From: Rhodospirillaceae bacterium
GTDB taxonomy: Bacteria > Pseudomonadota > Alphaproteobacteria > UBA11136
DNA length: 5,542 bases
Assembly: GCA_018663165.1 (NCBI GenBank)
Contig: JABJES010000204.1
Span: forward strand, 1 to 5,542
Reading direction: 5' to 3'
Below are positions 1-5,042 of the stretch, piece by piece (the stretch's first letter is position 1; the number at the start of each line of letters is the position of its first letter). A program made the translations under genes and the position numbers. The notes under the pieces were generated by a model that saw nothing but the letters and a program-made list of their open reading frames with translations, was not told the DNA's origin and did no database searches.

Positions 1-258
1 ACCTTCGCCAACGAGGTCGGCCTTGTCGCGCTAGGACAGAACCTGTTGAAAGAATCGCCCGCCTCGGGCTCTCCCCAGACAGGCACACCGGGTTCGACCG
101 GTTTTGGAACAACCCTGCAGGGTTTTCTTGAAACCTCAAATGTCGATGTCGTCAGCGAAATCACCAATCTGATCACGGCGCAACGGGCCTATGAAATGAA
201 CTCCAAGGTCATCGAAACGTCCGATCAGATGCTCCAGACCGCCACCAACCTTCGATAG
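1..258 (+). CDS. flgG: Flagellar distal rod protein FlgG, C-terminal part (start lies before the window)
   Basis: The open frame runs in from the left edge in frame 1 and ends at TAG 256-258, giving the last 85 residues. FlgG forms the distal rod, the part of the drive shaft that passes through the P and L rings. The fragment has the family's C-terminal pattern: GQNL near residue 12 of the fragment, a short Gly/Pro/Ser-rich loop, then LQGFLETSNVDVV and ITAQRAYEMNSKVI, and an ending DQMLQTATNLR. This is the conserved C-terminal helix shared by rod and hook axial proteins (Flg_bbr_C type), which packs into the core of the rod. The long rod form rather than FlgF or FlgE is favoured by the LQGFLE-SNV wording and by flgA following only 13 bases later. 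Nothing looks damaged; the N-terminal two thirds are simply outside the window. Confidence 0.96.
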   Translation, partial: TFANEVGLVALGQNLLKESPASGSPQTGTPGSTGFGTTLQGFLETSNVDVVSEITNLITAQRAYEMNSKVIETSDQMLQTATNLR

Positions 259-271
259 ATAGGAGGATAGG

Positions 272-1258
272 ATGAACAAAACCGCCCTCTTCCTGCTTGC
301 CTTCGCCATTTTCGGCTTGGGTGCCATTGGCACCGTCAAGGCAGAAGCTCTGGTCCTTAACAGAGACATCGTCGTTGACGATTCAGTTGTTCGTCTGGGT
401 GATATTTTCCGCAATACCGGCGATAAAAAAGACATTGTCGTCGCACCCGCACCGGCATTTGGACGGCGCGCCATCTATGACGCCAACTGGCTGAAGACGG
501 TGGTGAAAAGAAACAATCTGAACTGGTCGCCAACCAGCAGCTACGCCCATGCTGTCATCGAACGTTCGAGTAACGTCTATACGGCATCTGAGCTCGAATC
601 CTTTCTCAAAGAAGCCATCAGTCAGAAGAAGCAGAGCGACCACTTTGAGATCGAACTGGAAAACAGGGATATAAAAATGCACGCCCCGGCAAACTTTACC
701 GGCACGCCGGCGATCCGGGATCTCAGAATTAACGAGCAGAGCGGACGATTTTCAGCTTCACTCGTTCTCCCTGGCATGAAGGGAAAGAAAAACAGCTTCA
801 GAGCGACCGGCCGGATTTTCGACATTACCAGGGTTCCGGTGCTGAGCCGCCAGATCAAACCCGGTGAAACCATTGAAAGCGTTGATATTTACTGGATCAA
901 CCAACGGCGCAACAACCTTCAGAATAATATTCTGACCGACCCCGATAAAATCATCGGACAGACCCCCAAGCGCTGGATACGCGAAGGAAACGTCATTCGC
1001 GCCGGCGATCTCGAACAACCGACAATCATCAAAAAAGGTGATGCCGTCGCCATCACCCTTATTTCCGGAAATCTCGTAATTACCTCTCAAGGCAGGGCCT
1101 TGGAAAATGGTGCGGTGGGCACCCCGATCCGGGTCATGAACATTCATAGTAAACGGTCAATCGACACCATTGTAACCGGGTTTGGCTCGGTCAAGGTTTT
1201 GCCTCGCAGAAAAACTATTGCAATCAGTCAATCTCGCCAGCAAGCCGCAATTCAATAA
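272..1258 (+). CDS. flgA: P-ring assembly chaperone FlgA
   Basis: The product has 328 residues. FlgA is a periplasmic chaperone needed to polymerise FlgI into the P ring. An N-terminal signal peptide is clear: MNKT, a hydrophobic core over residues 5-20, and likely cleavage after VKA at residue 24. Residues 25-185 form a less conserved N-terminal region beginning LNRDIVVDDSVVRLGDIF. Residues about 187-248 fit a SAF-like domain (TRVPVLSRQIKPGETI, then IGQTPKRWIREGNVIRAGDL). Residues 249-312 are the C-terminal beta domain (IIKKGDAVAITLISGNLVIT, ending TGFGSVKVL). At 328 residues it is clearly longer than the roughly 220-residue enterobacterial protein, the excess being N-terminal. The ATG is supported by AGGAGG at 261-266, five bases before it. 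It lies between flgG and flgH in one operon, which strengthens the call. Confidence 0.93.
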   Translation: MNKTALFLLAFAIFGLGAIGTVKAEALVLNRDIVVDDSVVRLGDIFRNTGDKKDIVVAPAPAFGRRAIYDANWLKTVVKRNNLNWSPTSSYAHAVIERSSNVYTASELESFLKEAISQKKQSDHFEIELENRDIKMHAPANFTGTPAIRDLRINEQSGRFSASLVLPGMKGKKNSFRATGRIFDITRVPVLSRQIKPGETIESVDIYWINQRRNNLQNNILTDPDKIIGQTPKRWIREGNVIRAGDLEQPTIIKKGDAVAITLISGNLVITSQGRALENGAVGTPIRVMNIHSKRSIDTIVTGFGSVKVLPRRKTIAISQSRQQAAIQ

Positions 1259-1278
1259 ATTTTTGAGGAGAGAGAAAA

Positions 1279-2040
1279 ATGAAACCCCGTTCGAAAACCT
1301 TTATCCGCACCACTGGCGCGCTGGCCGCCCTGATCGCGCTGAGCGGCTGCAACGCCTTTTCACGTCTGATAGATACCGGTGACAAACCACAGCTATCGGC
1401 GATCGAAAACCCCGTCGACAAACCCGATTACGAAGAAGTTACTATGCCCATGCCGGCAACGGTTCCGCCCGAGCGCAACAGCAGCTCTCTATGGCGGGCG
1501 GGCGCAAAAACCTTTTTCAAAGACAACCGCGCGACCCATGTCGGCGACCTTATCACGGTCCTTATCAACATTTCGGATTCAGCAACGACCACCAATGCAA
1601 CGACACGAACGCGAACCAATTCCGACTCGGTCAGCGCCACTGCCCTGCTCGGCTATGAAAGCGCCCTGTCCCAGATTTTCCCTGAGCAGATCGCTCTGGA
1701 CAATCCTCAGCTTCTAACGTCAAGCGCGCTCAGCAATGTCGGCAACGGCGGCGTCACCCGATCAGAAGCGATCAGCCTGACCGTCGCCGCCGTCGTTACC
1801 CAGGTATTGCCGAACGGCAATCTGGTGATCAGCGGCACCCAGGAAATCAACGTTAATTATGATGTGCGCGAGCTCAAGGTTGATGGCGTTGTCCGCCGTG
1901 AAGACATCACCACCAGCAACCAGATCAGCCTTACGCAAATCGCCGAAGCGCGTGTCGCCTATGGCGGGCGTGGCATCATTGAGGACGTTCAGCAGCCCCG
2001 TTACGGCTCACAAATCCTCGATGTGCTGATGCCCTTCTAG
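1279..2040 (+). CDS. flgH: Flagellar L-ring lipoprotein FlgH
   Basis: The product has 253 residues. FlgH builds the outer-membrane L ring, the bushing around the rod. The N-terminus is a lipoprotein signal: basic residues 2-10, a hydrophobic stretch 13-21, and lipobox LSGC with the acylated cysteine at residue 24. Family motifs follow in order: SLWRAGAKTFFKDNRATHVGD at 70-90 and LITVLINISDSA to 102 (variant of the usual VGD-LTV-I-E pattern), NGNLVISGTQEINVN at 179-193, VDGVVRREDI at 201-210, and the near-invariant terminus GSQILDVLMPF at 243-253. GAGGAG at 1265-1270 lies eight bases before the ATG and fixes the start. It is the last gene of its operon: the next gene is on the other strand and a strong terminator follows. 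No defect is visible. Confidence 0.97.
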   Translation: MKPRSKTFIRTTGALAALIALSGCNAFSRLIDTGDKPQLSAIENPVDKPDYEEVTMPMPATVPPERNSSSLWRAGAKTFFKDNRATHVGDLITVLINISDSATTTNATTRTRTNSDSVSATALLGYESALSQIFPEQIALDNPQLLTSSALSNVGNGGVTRSEAISLTVAAVVTQVLPNGNLVISGTQEINVNYDVRELKVDGVVRREDITTSNQISLTQIAEARVAYGGRGIIEDVQQPRYGSQILDVLMPF

Positions 2041-2058
2041 CACCTCAACAACTTTATC

Positions 2059-2096
2059 CGTCTGCTGCTCTCTCCTCTTTCCCACCCCAGCAGACG
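2059..2096 (+). other. Perfect 9-bp inverted repeat with pyrimidine-rich loop after flgH
   Basis: CGTCTGCTG (2059-2067) and CAGCAGACG (2088-2096) are exact reverse complements around a 20-base loop that is pyrimidine except for one A. There is no T-run directly after it, so it is not itself a classic terminator; the true terminator begins two bases later. The loop contains CTCTCTCCTC (2068-2077), the exact complement of the flgH ribosome-binding region at 1265-1274. Its role is unknown; it may protect the 3' end or form a long-range contact. Confidence 0.6.
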
Positions 2097-2097
2097 C

Positions 2098-2132
2098 AAA
2101 AGGCCGATGCTTAAAAAAAGCATCGGCCTTTT
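2098..2132. terminator. Bidirectional Rho-independent terminator between flgH and dksA
   Basis: AAAAGGCCGATGC (2098-2110) pairs perfectly with GCATCGGCCTTTT (2120-2132). The central TT...AA can extend the stem to 15 bp with a five-base A loop. The stem is GC-rich in the middle and flanked by A's on one side and T's on the other, so it can end transcription of flgH from the left and of dksA from the right. It sits between two convergent genes, as expected. Confidence 0.92.
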
Positions 2133-2151
2133 ATTTTGTCAGTCGCTAACG

Positions 2152-2568
2152 TTAGTCGTCGCGGTGAGTTTTTTCCATTCGCTCGTGGCGTTCCTGAGCT
2201 TCAATACTAAGCGTCGCAATCGGCCGCGCCTCCAGCCTTTTAAGGCTGATCGGTTCGTTTGTTTCCTCGCAATAACCGTAGGAACCATCCTCGATCCGCT
2301 CCAGAGCCTCATCAATTTTAGAGATCAGTTTACGTTCTCGATCCCGGGTTCTGAGTTCCAGTGCGCGGTCGGTCTCCAGAGAGGCGCGATCAGCAACGTC
2401 CGGTTCTTGAGAGCTATCTTCCTGGAGATGATGAAGGGTTTCATTCGATTCCCGCAGCAATTCGTCCCGCCAGCTTTCCAGTTTGAGCCGGAAATATTCC
2501 AGCTGCATGGAATTCATGAAGGGGTCTTTCTTCATCGGACGATAATCAGGTGGTAATAGTGGTCTCAT
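2152..2568 (-). CDS. dksA: RNA polymerase-binding transcription factor DksA (alphaproteobacterial, degenerate zinc finger)
   Basis: The product has 138 residues. DksA binds the secondary channel of RNA polymerase and, with ppGpp, retunes promoters such as those for rRNA and amino acid synthesis. The N-terminal helical region (18-50, MNSMQLEYFRLKL...WRDELL) is followed by the coiled-coil tip DVADRA at 57-62, which keeps the D-x-x-D-x-A arrangement of catalytic DksA proteins (D57, D60, A62). The second coil holds ETDRALELRTRDRERKLISKI. The zinc-finger region 96-124 (GSYGYCEETNEPISLKRLEARPIATL) has only the first cysteine, C100; the other three positions are T103, S121 and A124. The protein ends EAQERHERMEKTHRDD. 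The start at 2568 is preferred over the Met at residue 12 because GGGGAG lies six bases upstream. It is read towards flgH and away from fliX, with its own promoter. Confidence 0.95.
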   Translation of the reverse strand: MRPLLPPDYRPMKKDPFMNSMQLEYFRLKLESWRDELLRESNETLHHLQEDSSQEPDVADRASLETDRALELRTRDRERKLISKIDEALERIEDGSYGYCEETNEPISLKRLEARPIATLSIEAQERHERMEKTHRDD

Positions 2569-2606
2569 TCCCCGCTCCCCAACAGATTATTAATTATTTT
2601 GCGCGG

Positions 2607-2635
2607 AGTATATGTATCTCAAACCACAGACTCAA
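2607..2635 (-). promoter_or_regulatory. Predicted sigma70-type promoter for dksA
   Basis: On the minus strand, TTGAGT (2635-2630) and TATACT (2612-2607) are separated by exactly 17 bases, close to the TTGACA/TATAAT consensus at ideal spacing. A transcript would start near 2600, leaving a leader of about 31 bases with a GGGGAG ribosome-binding site before the dksA ATG. This is the best housekeeping promoter in the 188-base gap between fliX and dksA. I saw no clear terminator for fliX in that gap, so some read-through from fliX is possible. Confidence 0.72.
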
Positions 2636-2636
2636 C

Positions 2637-2652
2637 AGTGACGTTTGTCACA
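2637..2652. promoter_or_regulatory. Candidate Crp/Fnr-family operator upstream of dksA
   Basis: AGTGA-N6-TCACA matches the TGTGA-N6-TCACA Crp consensus in nine of ten positions and contains the perfect inverted repeat GTGAC-GTTT-GTCAC (2638-2651). It ends one base before the dksA -35 box, with its centre about 44 bases upstream of the predicted start. That is close to where class II Crp-family activators bind. The regulator is not known from this sequence. Confidence 0.45.
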
Positions 2653-2756
2653 GAGAAAGAAATATATTTTGAAGGGCCTTGGGTTCTCGAGGCAAAATTG
2701 AAAACAGGCTTTAATTTCAAGGGAGTAAGCGGGGCCAACCGGAGCCGTAAAAAAAC

Positions 2757-3167
2757 CTATTCTCTCTCGAGTTTAGCCAATTCAACCTCGGCGCGAAGCT
2801 CAATCTCGTCAAGAACCTCCATCAACTGGGGGTCTTCGCGCTTGGCTCTGACCAGCTTGGAAAGGTCACTCAGGGAGTCCTCTGAAATCGTTCCATCAAG
2901 CAAACCATGACGAAGCTCGTCCAGTTGATCGAGCATGGCACCACCCCGCTGACAGGCTTTACGACGTTCACTGGTTGAATCACCGACTTCCTGCGCCGCA
3001 AGAACCGCATCGACCGGGCTGATCGGTGTTGTGCCACCGACAGGGCCAGAAGTGGCAACCTGGTCTGTTAAGGCCTTGGAAAAATCGCCGGATTTGCTTT
3101 TTTGGCTCTTTTCCTTCGGACGAACTGACTTGGGCCCAATCGGTCGGCCCGTAGAATCAATTTTCAT
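2757..3167 (-). CDS. fliX: Flagellar assembly regulator FliX
   Basis: The product has 136 residues. FliX in Caulobacter is a small membrane-associated protein that works with the sigma54 activator FlbD, tying class III/IV flagellar gene expression to basal-body assembly and helping P- and L-ring formation. The first 45 residues are basic and low-complexity (MKIDSTGRPIGPKSVRPKEK). The conserved part runs from about residue 50 to 134: SPVDAVLAAQEV, then ERRKACQRGGAMLDQLDELRHGLLDG, and the family signature LDEIELRAEVELAKLE at 119-134. The Gly-rich spacer 41-46 separates the two parts. There is no signal peptide or membrane segment. The ATG has only a weak ribosome-binding site (GGATAG about 12 bases before it). 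It is divergent from flgI across a 380-base regulatory region, as I recall for Caulobacter. Confidence 0.9.
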   Translation of the reverse strand: MKIDSTGRPIGPKSVRPKEKSQKSKSGDFSKALTDQVATSGPVGGTTPISPVDAVLAAQEVGDSTSERRKACQRGGAMLDQLDELRHGLLDGTISEDSLSDLSKLVRAKREDPQLMEVLDEIELRAEVELAKLERE

Positions 3168-3175
3168 ATTTTCAA

Positions 3176-3188
3176 TCTATCCAAATTC
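3176..3188. repeat. 13-bp direct repeat, copy 1
   Basis: TCTATCCAAATTC occurs here and again, identically, at 3274-3286, 98 bases away start to start. This copy lies only 9 bases before the fliX ATG on the minus strand (reading GAATTTGGATAGA), so it overlaps the place where the fliX ribosome-binding site would be. An exact 13-mer repeat in a 380-base region is unlikely by chance and suggests a protein-binding site. Confidence 0.7.
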
Positions 3189-3273
3189 AAAAGGCGCTGA
3201 TTCCCTGCCTCTCAGCCTCCATGACTTTAACTGGCCCCACTCTAAAGCCAGCGTTATCTTTAGCTTAACAGTT

Positions 3274-3286
3274 TCTATCCAAATTC
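3274..3286. repeat. 13-bp direct repeat, copy 2
   Basis: This is the second exact copy of TCTATCCAAATTC, 107 bases upstream of the fliX start. Flanking bases differ from copy 1, so identity stops sharply at 13 bp. It could mark an upstream operator for fliX. Confidence 0.7.
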
Positions 3287-3318
3287 GCATCGTTTTGATA
3301 GCTGTTGAAAATAAATAT

Positions 3319-3337
3319 CGCCCTTAACGCCCCTTAA
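3319..3337. promoter_or_regulatory. Tandem CGCC(C)CTTAA repeat, possible CtrA-like site
   Basis: CGCCCTTAA (3319-3327) is followed directly by CGCCCCTTAA (3328-3337). The two TTAA cores are separated by six bases; the CtrA consensus of alphaproteobacteria is TTAA-N7-TTAA, so the spacing is one short. CtrA controls flagellar genes in many members of the class. A further TTAACCAAT at 3457-3465 resembles a CtrA half-site. The assignment is tentative. Confidence 0.3.
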
Positions 3338-3365
3338 TTCCTAAAAGTTTATCTTGTTTCGGCAT

Positions 3366-3380
3366 CGGCAATCTTTGCCG
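3366..3380. promoter_or_regulatory. Perfect palindrome upstream of flgI, candidate FlbD-type enhancer
   Basis: CGGCAA-TCT-TTGCCG is a perfect inverted repeat of six bases per arm with a three-base centre. It lies about 128 bases upstream of the transcription start predicted from the sigma54 motif at 3475-3491, the usual distance for a sigma54 enhancer site. Its CGGCA-rich half-sites recall the Caulobacter ftr elements bound by FlbD, but this resemblance is from memory. It lacks a following T-run, so it is not a terminator. Confidence 0.45.
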
Positions 3381-3474
3381 GAACAGGGAAGGCTTTGCCC
3401 CCACGCTCAAAACCATCTCTGATGAAATCTGAATTTATCCCTTTATAAACAACGCATTAACCAATATCCGCTTA

Positions 3475-3491
3475 TTGGCATGGCTTTCGCT
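3475..3491 (+). promoter_or_regulatory. Predicted sigma54 (RpoN) promoter for the flgI operon
   Basis: TTGGCATGGCTTTCGCT has the diagnostic GG (3477-3478) and GC (3489-3490) separated by exactly ten bases. Against the consensus TGGCACG-N4-TTGCW it differs at two positions. Transcription would start near 3501, about 46 bases before the flgI ATG. Sigma54 control of ring and hook genes is well known in Caulobacter and fits the FliX gene next door. Confidence 0.72.
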
Positions 3492-3547
3492 TAATTAGAG
3501 ATGCCGAAAAACCTCGATGCACCGATAAACCACGGAATAACAAAGCC

Positions 3548-4711
3548 ATGCAAAAGCTCTATAATATTTTTTCCGCCCTGAAAAAAATCACTCTGCATAG
3601 CGCCCTTATTGCGGCCTTTGTGGGCGGCCTCATTGCCACCCCGGATCAGGCAAAAGCCGGAGCATCACGGATCAAGGATATTTCCTCGATCGAAGGCATC
3701 CGCAATAACTATCTGATCGGATACGGTCTTGTGGTCGGCCTTAACGGCACCGGCGACAGCCTGGACAGCGCCATTTTTACCCGTGAGAGCCTGGTTGGTA
3801 TGCTGGAACGCCTGGGCGTTCAGACCCGCGCCGATATTAACGACCTCGATACCGACAATATCGCCGCTGTTATGGTAACCGCCATCCTGCCACCATTTGC
3901 CCGCCAGGGAACGAATATTGACGTGACCGTGAGCACCATGGGTGATTCCGATAGCCTGTTGGGCGGCAATCTGATGGTTACCCCTTTGTTGGGTGCTGAC
4001 GGTAATGTCTATGCAGTTTCCCAAGGCCCGGTTTCCGCCGGTGGTTTTGTTGCCGTCGGCGCTGCCGAAGCCATTACCAAGGGGGTACCGACAACCGGCC
4101 GTATTCCAAACGGCGCTATCATCGAACGCGAAATTGGCTTTGAGCTCGCAGAGATGGACTCGATTAATCTTGCTCTTCACAACCCGGACCTGACCACCGC
4201 CCGTCGCGTTGCCGAAGCGATCAACGCCTTCATCGGCGAACCATCGGCTCGGGCAATCGATCCAACAACAATCAGCCTCAATATTCCCATGACTCATGCC
4301 GGCAACATGGTTGGACTGCTCACCGATATCGAACAGCTTCGTGTTGAGCCCGACCAACTGGCCCGCGTCGTCATCGACGAAACATCAGGGACAATCGTAA
4401 TCGGTCAGGAGGTAAGGATCGATGCCGTCGCCATCGCTCAGGGCAATTTGACCGTTACCGTAACTGAATCCCAGCAGGTCTCACAGCCTCTGCCCTTCTC
4501 AACCACAGGCACGACCCAGGTTGTCGACCGCACCAATATCCAGATCGATGAGGGTCAAGACAACAAGCTTGCCGTGCTCAATACCGGAGTCACACTACAG
4601 GCCCTCGTCAATGGGTTGAATTCACTGGGGATCGGCCCCCGCGACATGATTACCATTCTTCAGACCATCAAGGCGGCAGGTGCCCTGCAGGCCAGGATAG
4701 AGGTGCTGTAA
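3548..4711 (+). CDS. flgI: Flagellar P-ring protein FlgI
   Basis: The product has 387 residues. FlgI is secreted by Sec and polymerises, with FlgA's help, into the P ring in the peptidoglycan layer around the rod. The signal peptide has a basic N-region to residue 13, a hydrophobic core about 14-30, and likely cleavage after AKA at residue 37. The mature protein begins with the strongly conserved RIKDISSIEGIRNNYLIGYG and continues LVVGLNGTGD to residue 70. LPPFARQGT at 114-122, GDSDSLLGGNLMVTPL at 132-147, and the terminus RDMITILQTIKAAGALQARIEVL complete the family pattern. There is no cysteine anywhere, so the disulfide known in the E. coli protein cannot form. The ribosome-binding site is weak (GGA about 11 bases upstream). 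It is the first gene of its operon, behind a sigma54-type promoter. Confidence 0.97.
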   Translation: MQKLYNIFSALKKITLHSALIAAFVGGLIATPDQAKAGASRIKDISSIEGIRNNYLIGYGLVVGLNGTGDSLDSAIFTRESLVGMLERLGVQTRADINDLDTDNIAAVMVTAILPPFARQGTNIDVTVSTMGDSDSLLGGNLMVTPLLGADGNVYAVSQGPVSAGGFVAVGAAEAITKGVPTTGRIPNGAIIEREIGFELAEMDSINLALHNPDLTTARRVAEAINAFIGEPSARAIDPTTISLNIPMTHAGNMVGLLTDIEQLRVEPDQLARVVIDETSGTIVIGQEVRIDAVAIAQGNLTVTVTESQQVSQPLPFSTTGTTQVVDRTNIQIDEGQDNKLAVLNTGVTLQALVNGLNSLGIGPRDMITILQTIKAAGALQARIEVL

Positions 4712-5028
4712 TGGGCCCGGACACATTCATTCCAGAAGCCATTATTTCTCCCCGGAGCGGTCTTGACAACCTGAGCAAGAAGAAGGACCTGGCGCAAGAA
4801 GAAGCCCGTAAATACGCCGAGGACTTCGAAGCTATGTTCATTTCCCAGATGCTCTCGCCGATGTTCGAAGGCACAGATACCCCGGCACCTTTTGGCGGCG
4901 GACAAGGGGAAAAAGTCTTCCGCTCATTCATGATTCAGGAATACGGAAAGATCATGTCAAACGCTGGTGGTGTCGGCCTTGCCGATACGGTCATGAATGA
5001 AATTTTGGAAGCTCAGGAAATCAGGTAG
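4711..5028 (+). CDS. flgJ: Rod-binding protein FlgJ, N-terminal domain only
   Basis: The product has 105 residues. It matches the N-terminal rod-binding domain of FlgJ, which acts as a scaffold or cap for rod assembly in the periplasm. Seen in order: ARKYAEDFEAMFISQMLSPMF at about 32-52, FGGGQGEKVFRSFMIQEYGKIM at 61-82, and GGVGLADTVMNEIL at 86-99. The C-terminal glucosaminidase domain that makes enterobacterial FlgJ about 310 residues long is absent; single-domain forms are common in alphaproteobacteria, where a separate lytic enzyme opens the wall. The ATG shares its A with the flgI stop codon (TAATG at 4709-4713), and AGGT at 4701-4704 serves as ribosome-binding site within flgI, so translation is probably coupled. 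There is no signal peptide, in keeping with export by the flagellar type III apparatus. Confidence 0.9.
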   Translation: MGPDTFIPEAIISPRSGLDNLSKKKDLAQEEARKYAEDFEAMFISQMLSPMFEGTDTPAPFGGGQGEKVFRSFMIQEYGKIMSNAGGVGLADTVMNEILEAQEIR

Positions 5029-5042
5029 GCCAGGAAAAAACA

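Larger units (their letters stand above)
3168..3547. promoter_or_regulatory. Divergent regulatory region between fliX and flgI
   Basis: These 380 bases hold no convincing gene; the open frames that cross them start in fliX antisense or lack a ribosome-binding site. The region is more AT-rich than its surroundings. It contains a 13-bp direct repeat (3176-3188 and 3274-3286), a tandem CTTAA-type repeat (3319-3337), a perfect palindrome (3366-3380) and a sigma54-type promoter facing flgI (3475-3491). No strong promoter motif facing fliX could be picked out. Two divergent genes and several symmetric elements make it a likely control hub for this part of the cluster. Confidence 0.75.

Noticed and set aside
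2107..2556. Plus-strand open frame of about 149 codons opposite dksA
   Set aside because: It begins inside the terminator stem, has no ribosome-binding site, and is antisense to a clearly conserved DksA gene.
3154..3203. Two GANTC sites (3154-3158 and 3199-3203) flanking the fliX start, possible CcrM methylation control
   Set aside because: GANTC is expected about every 256 bases, so two within 50 bases is not remarkable, and nothing else here points to methylation control.
3194..3211. Minus-strand GG-N10-GC arrangement upstream of fliX, a possible sigma54 promoter
   Set aside because: Outside the GG and GC the match to the consensus is poor (five mismatches), and the implied leader would be only about 18 bases.
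3421..3449. TATAAA at 3444-3449 as a sigma70 -10 box for flgI
   Set aside because: The hexamer at the right distance (GATGAA) is a poor -35 box, and the sigma54 motif closer to flgI is a better explanation.
3665..4357. Minus-strand open frame of about 230 codons inside flgI
   Set aside because: It is a mirror of the codon pattern of flgI, has no recognisable protein family features and no own start signals.
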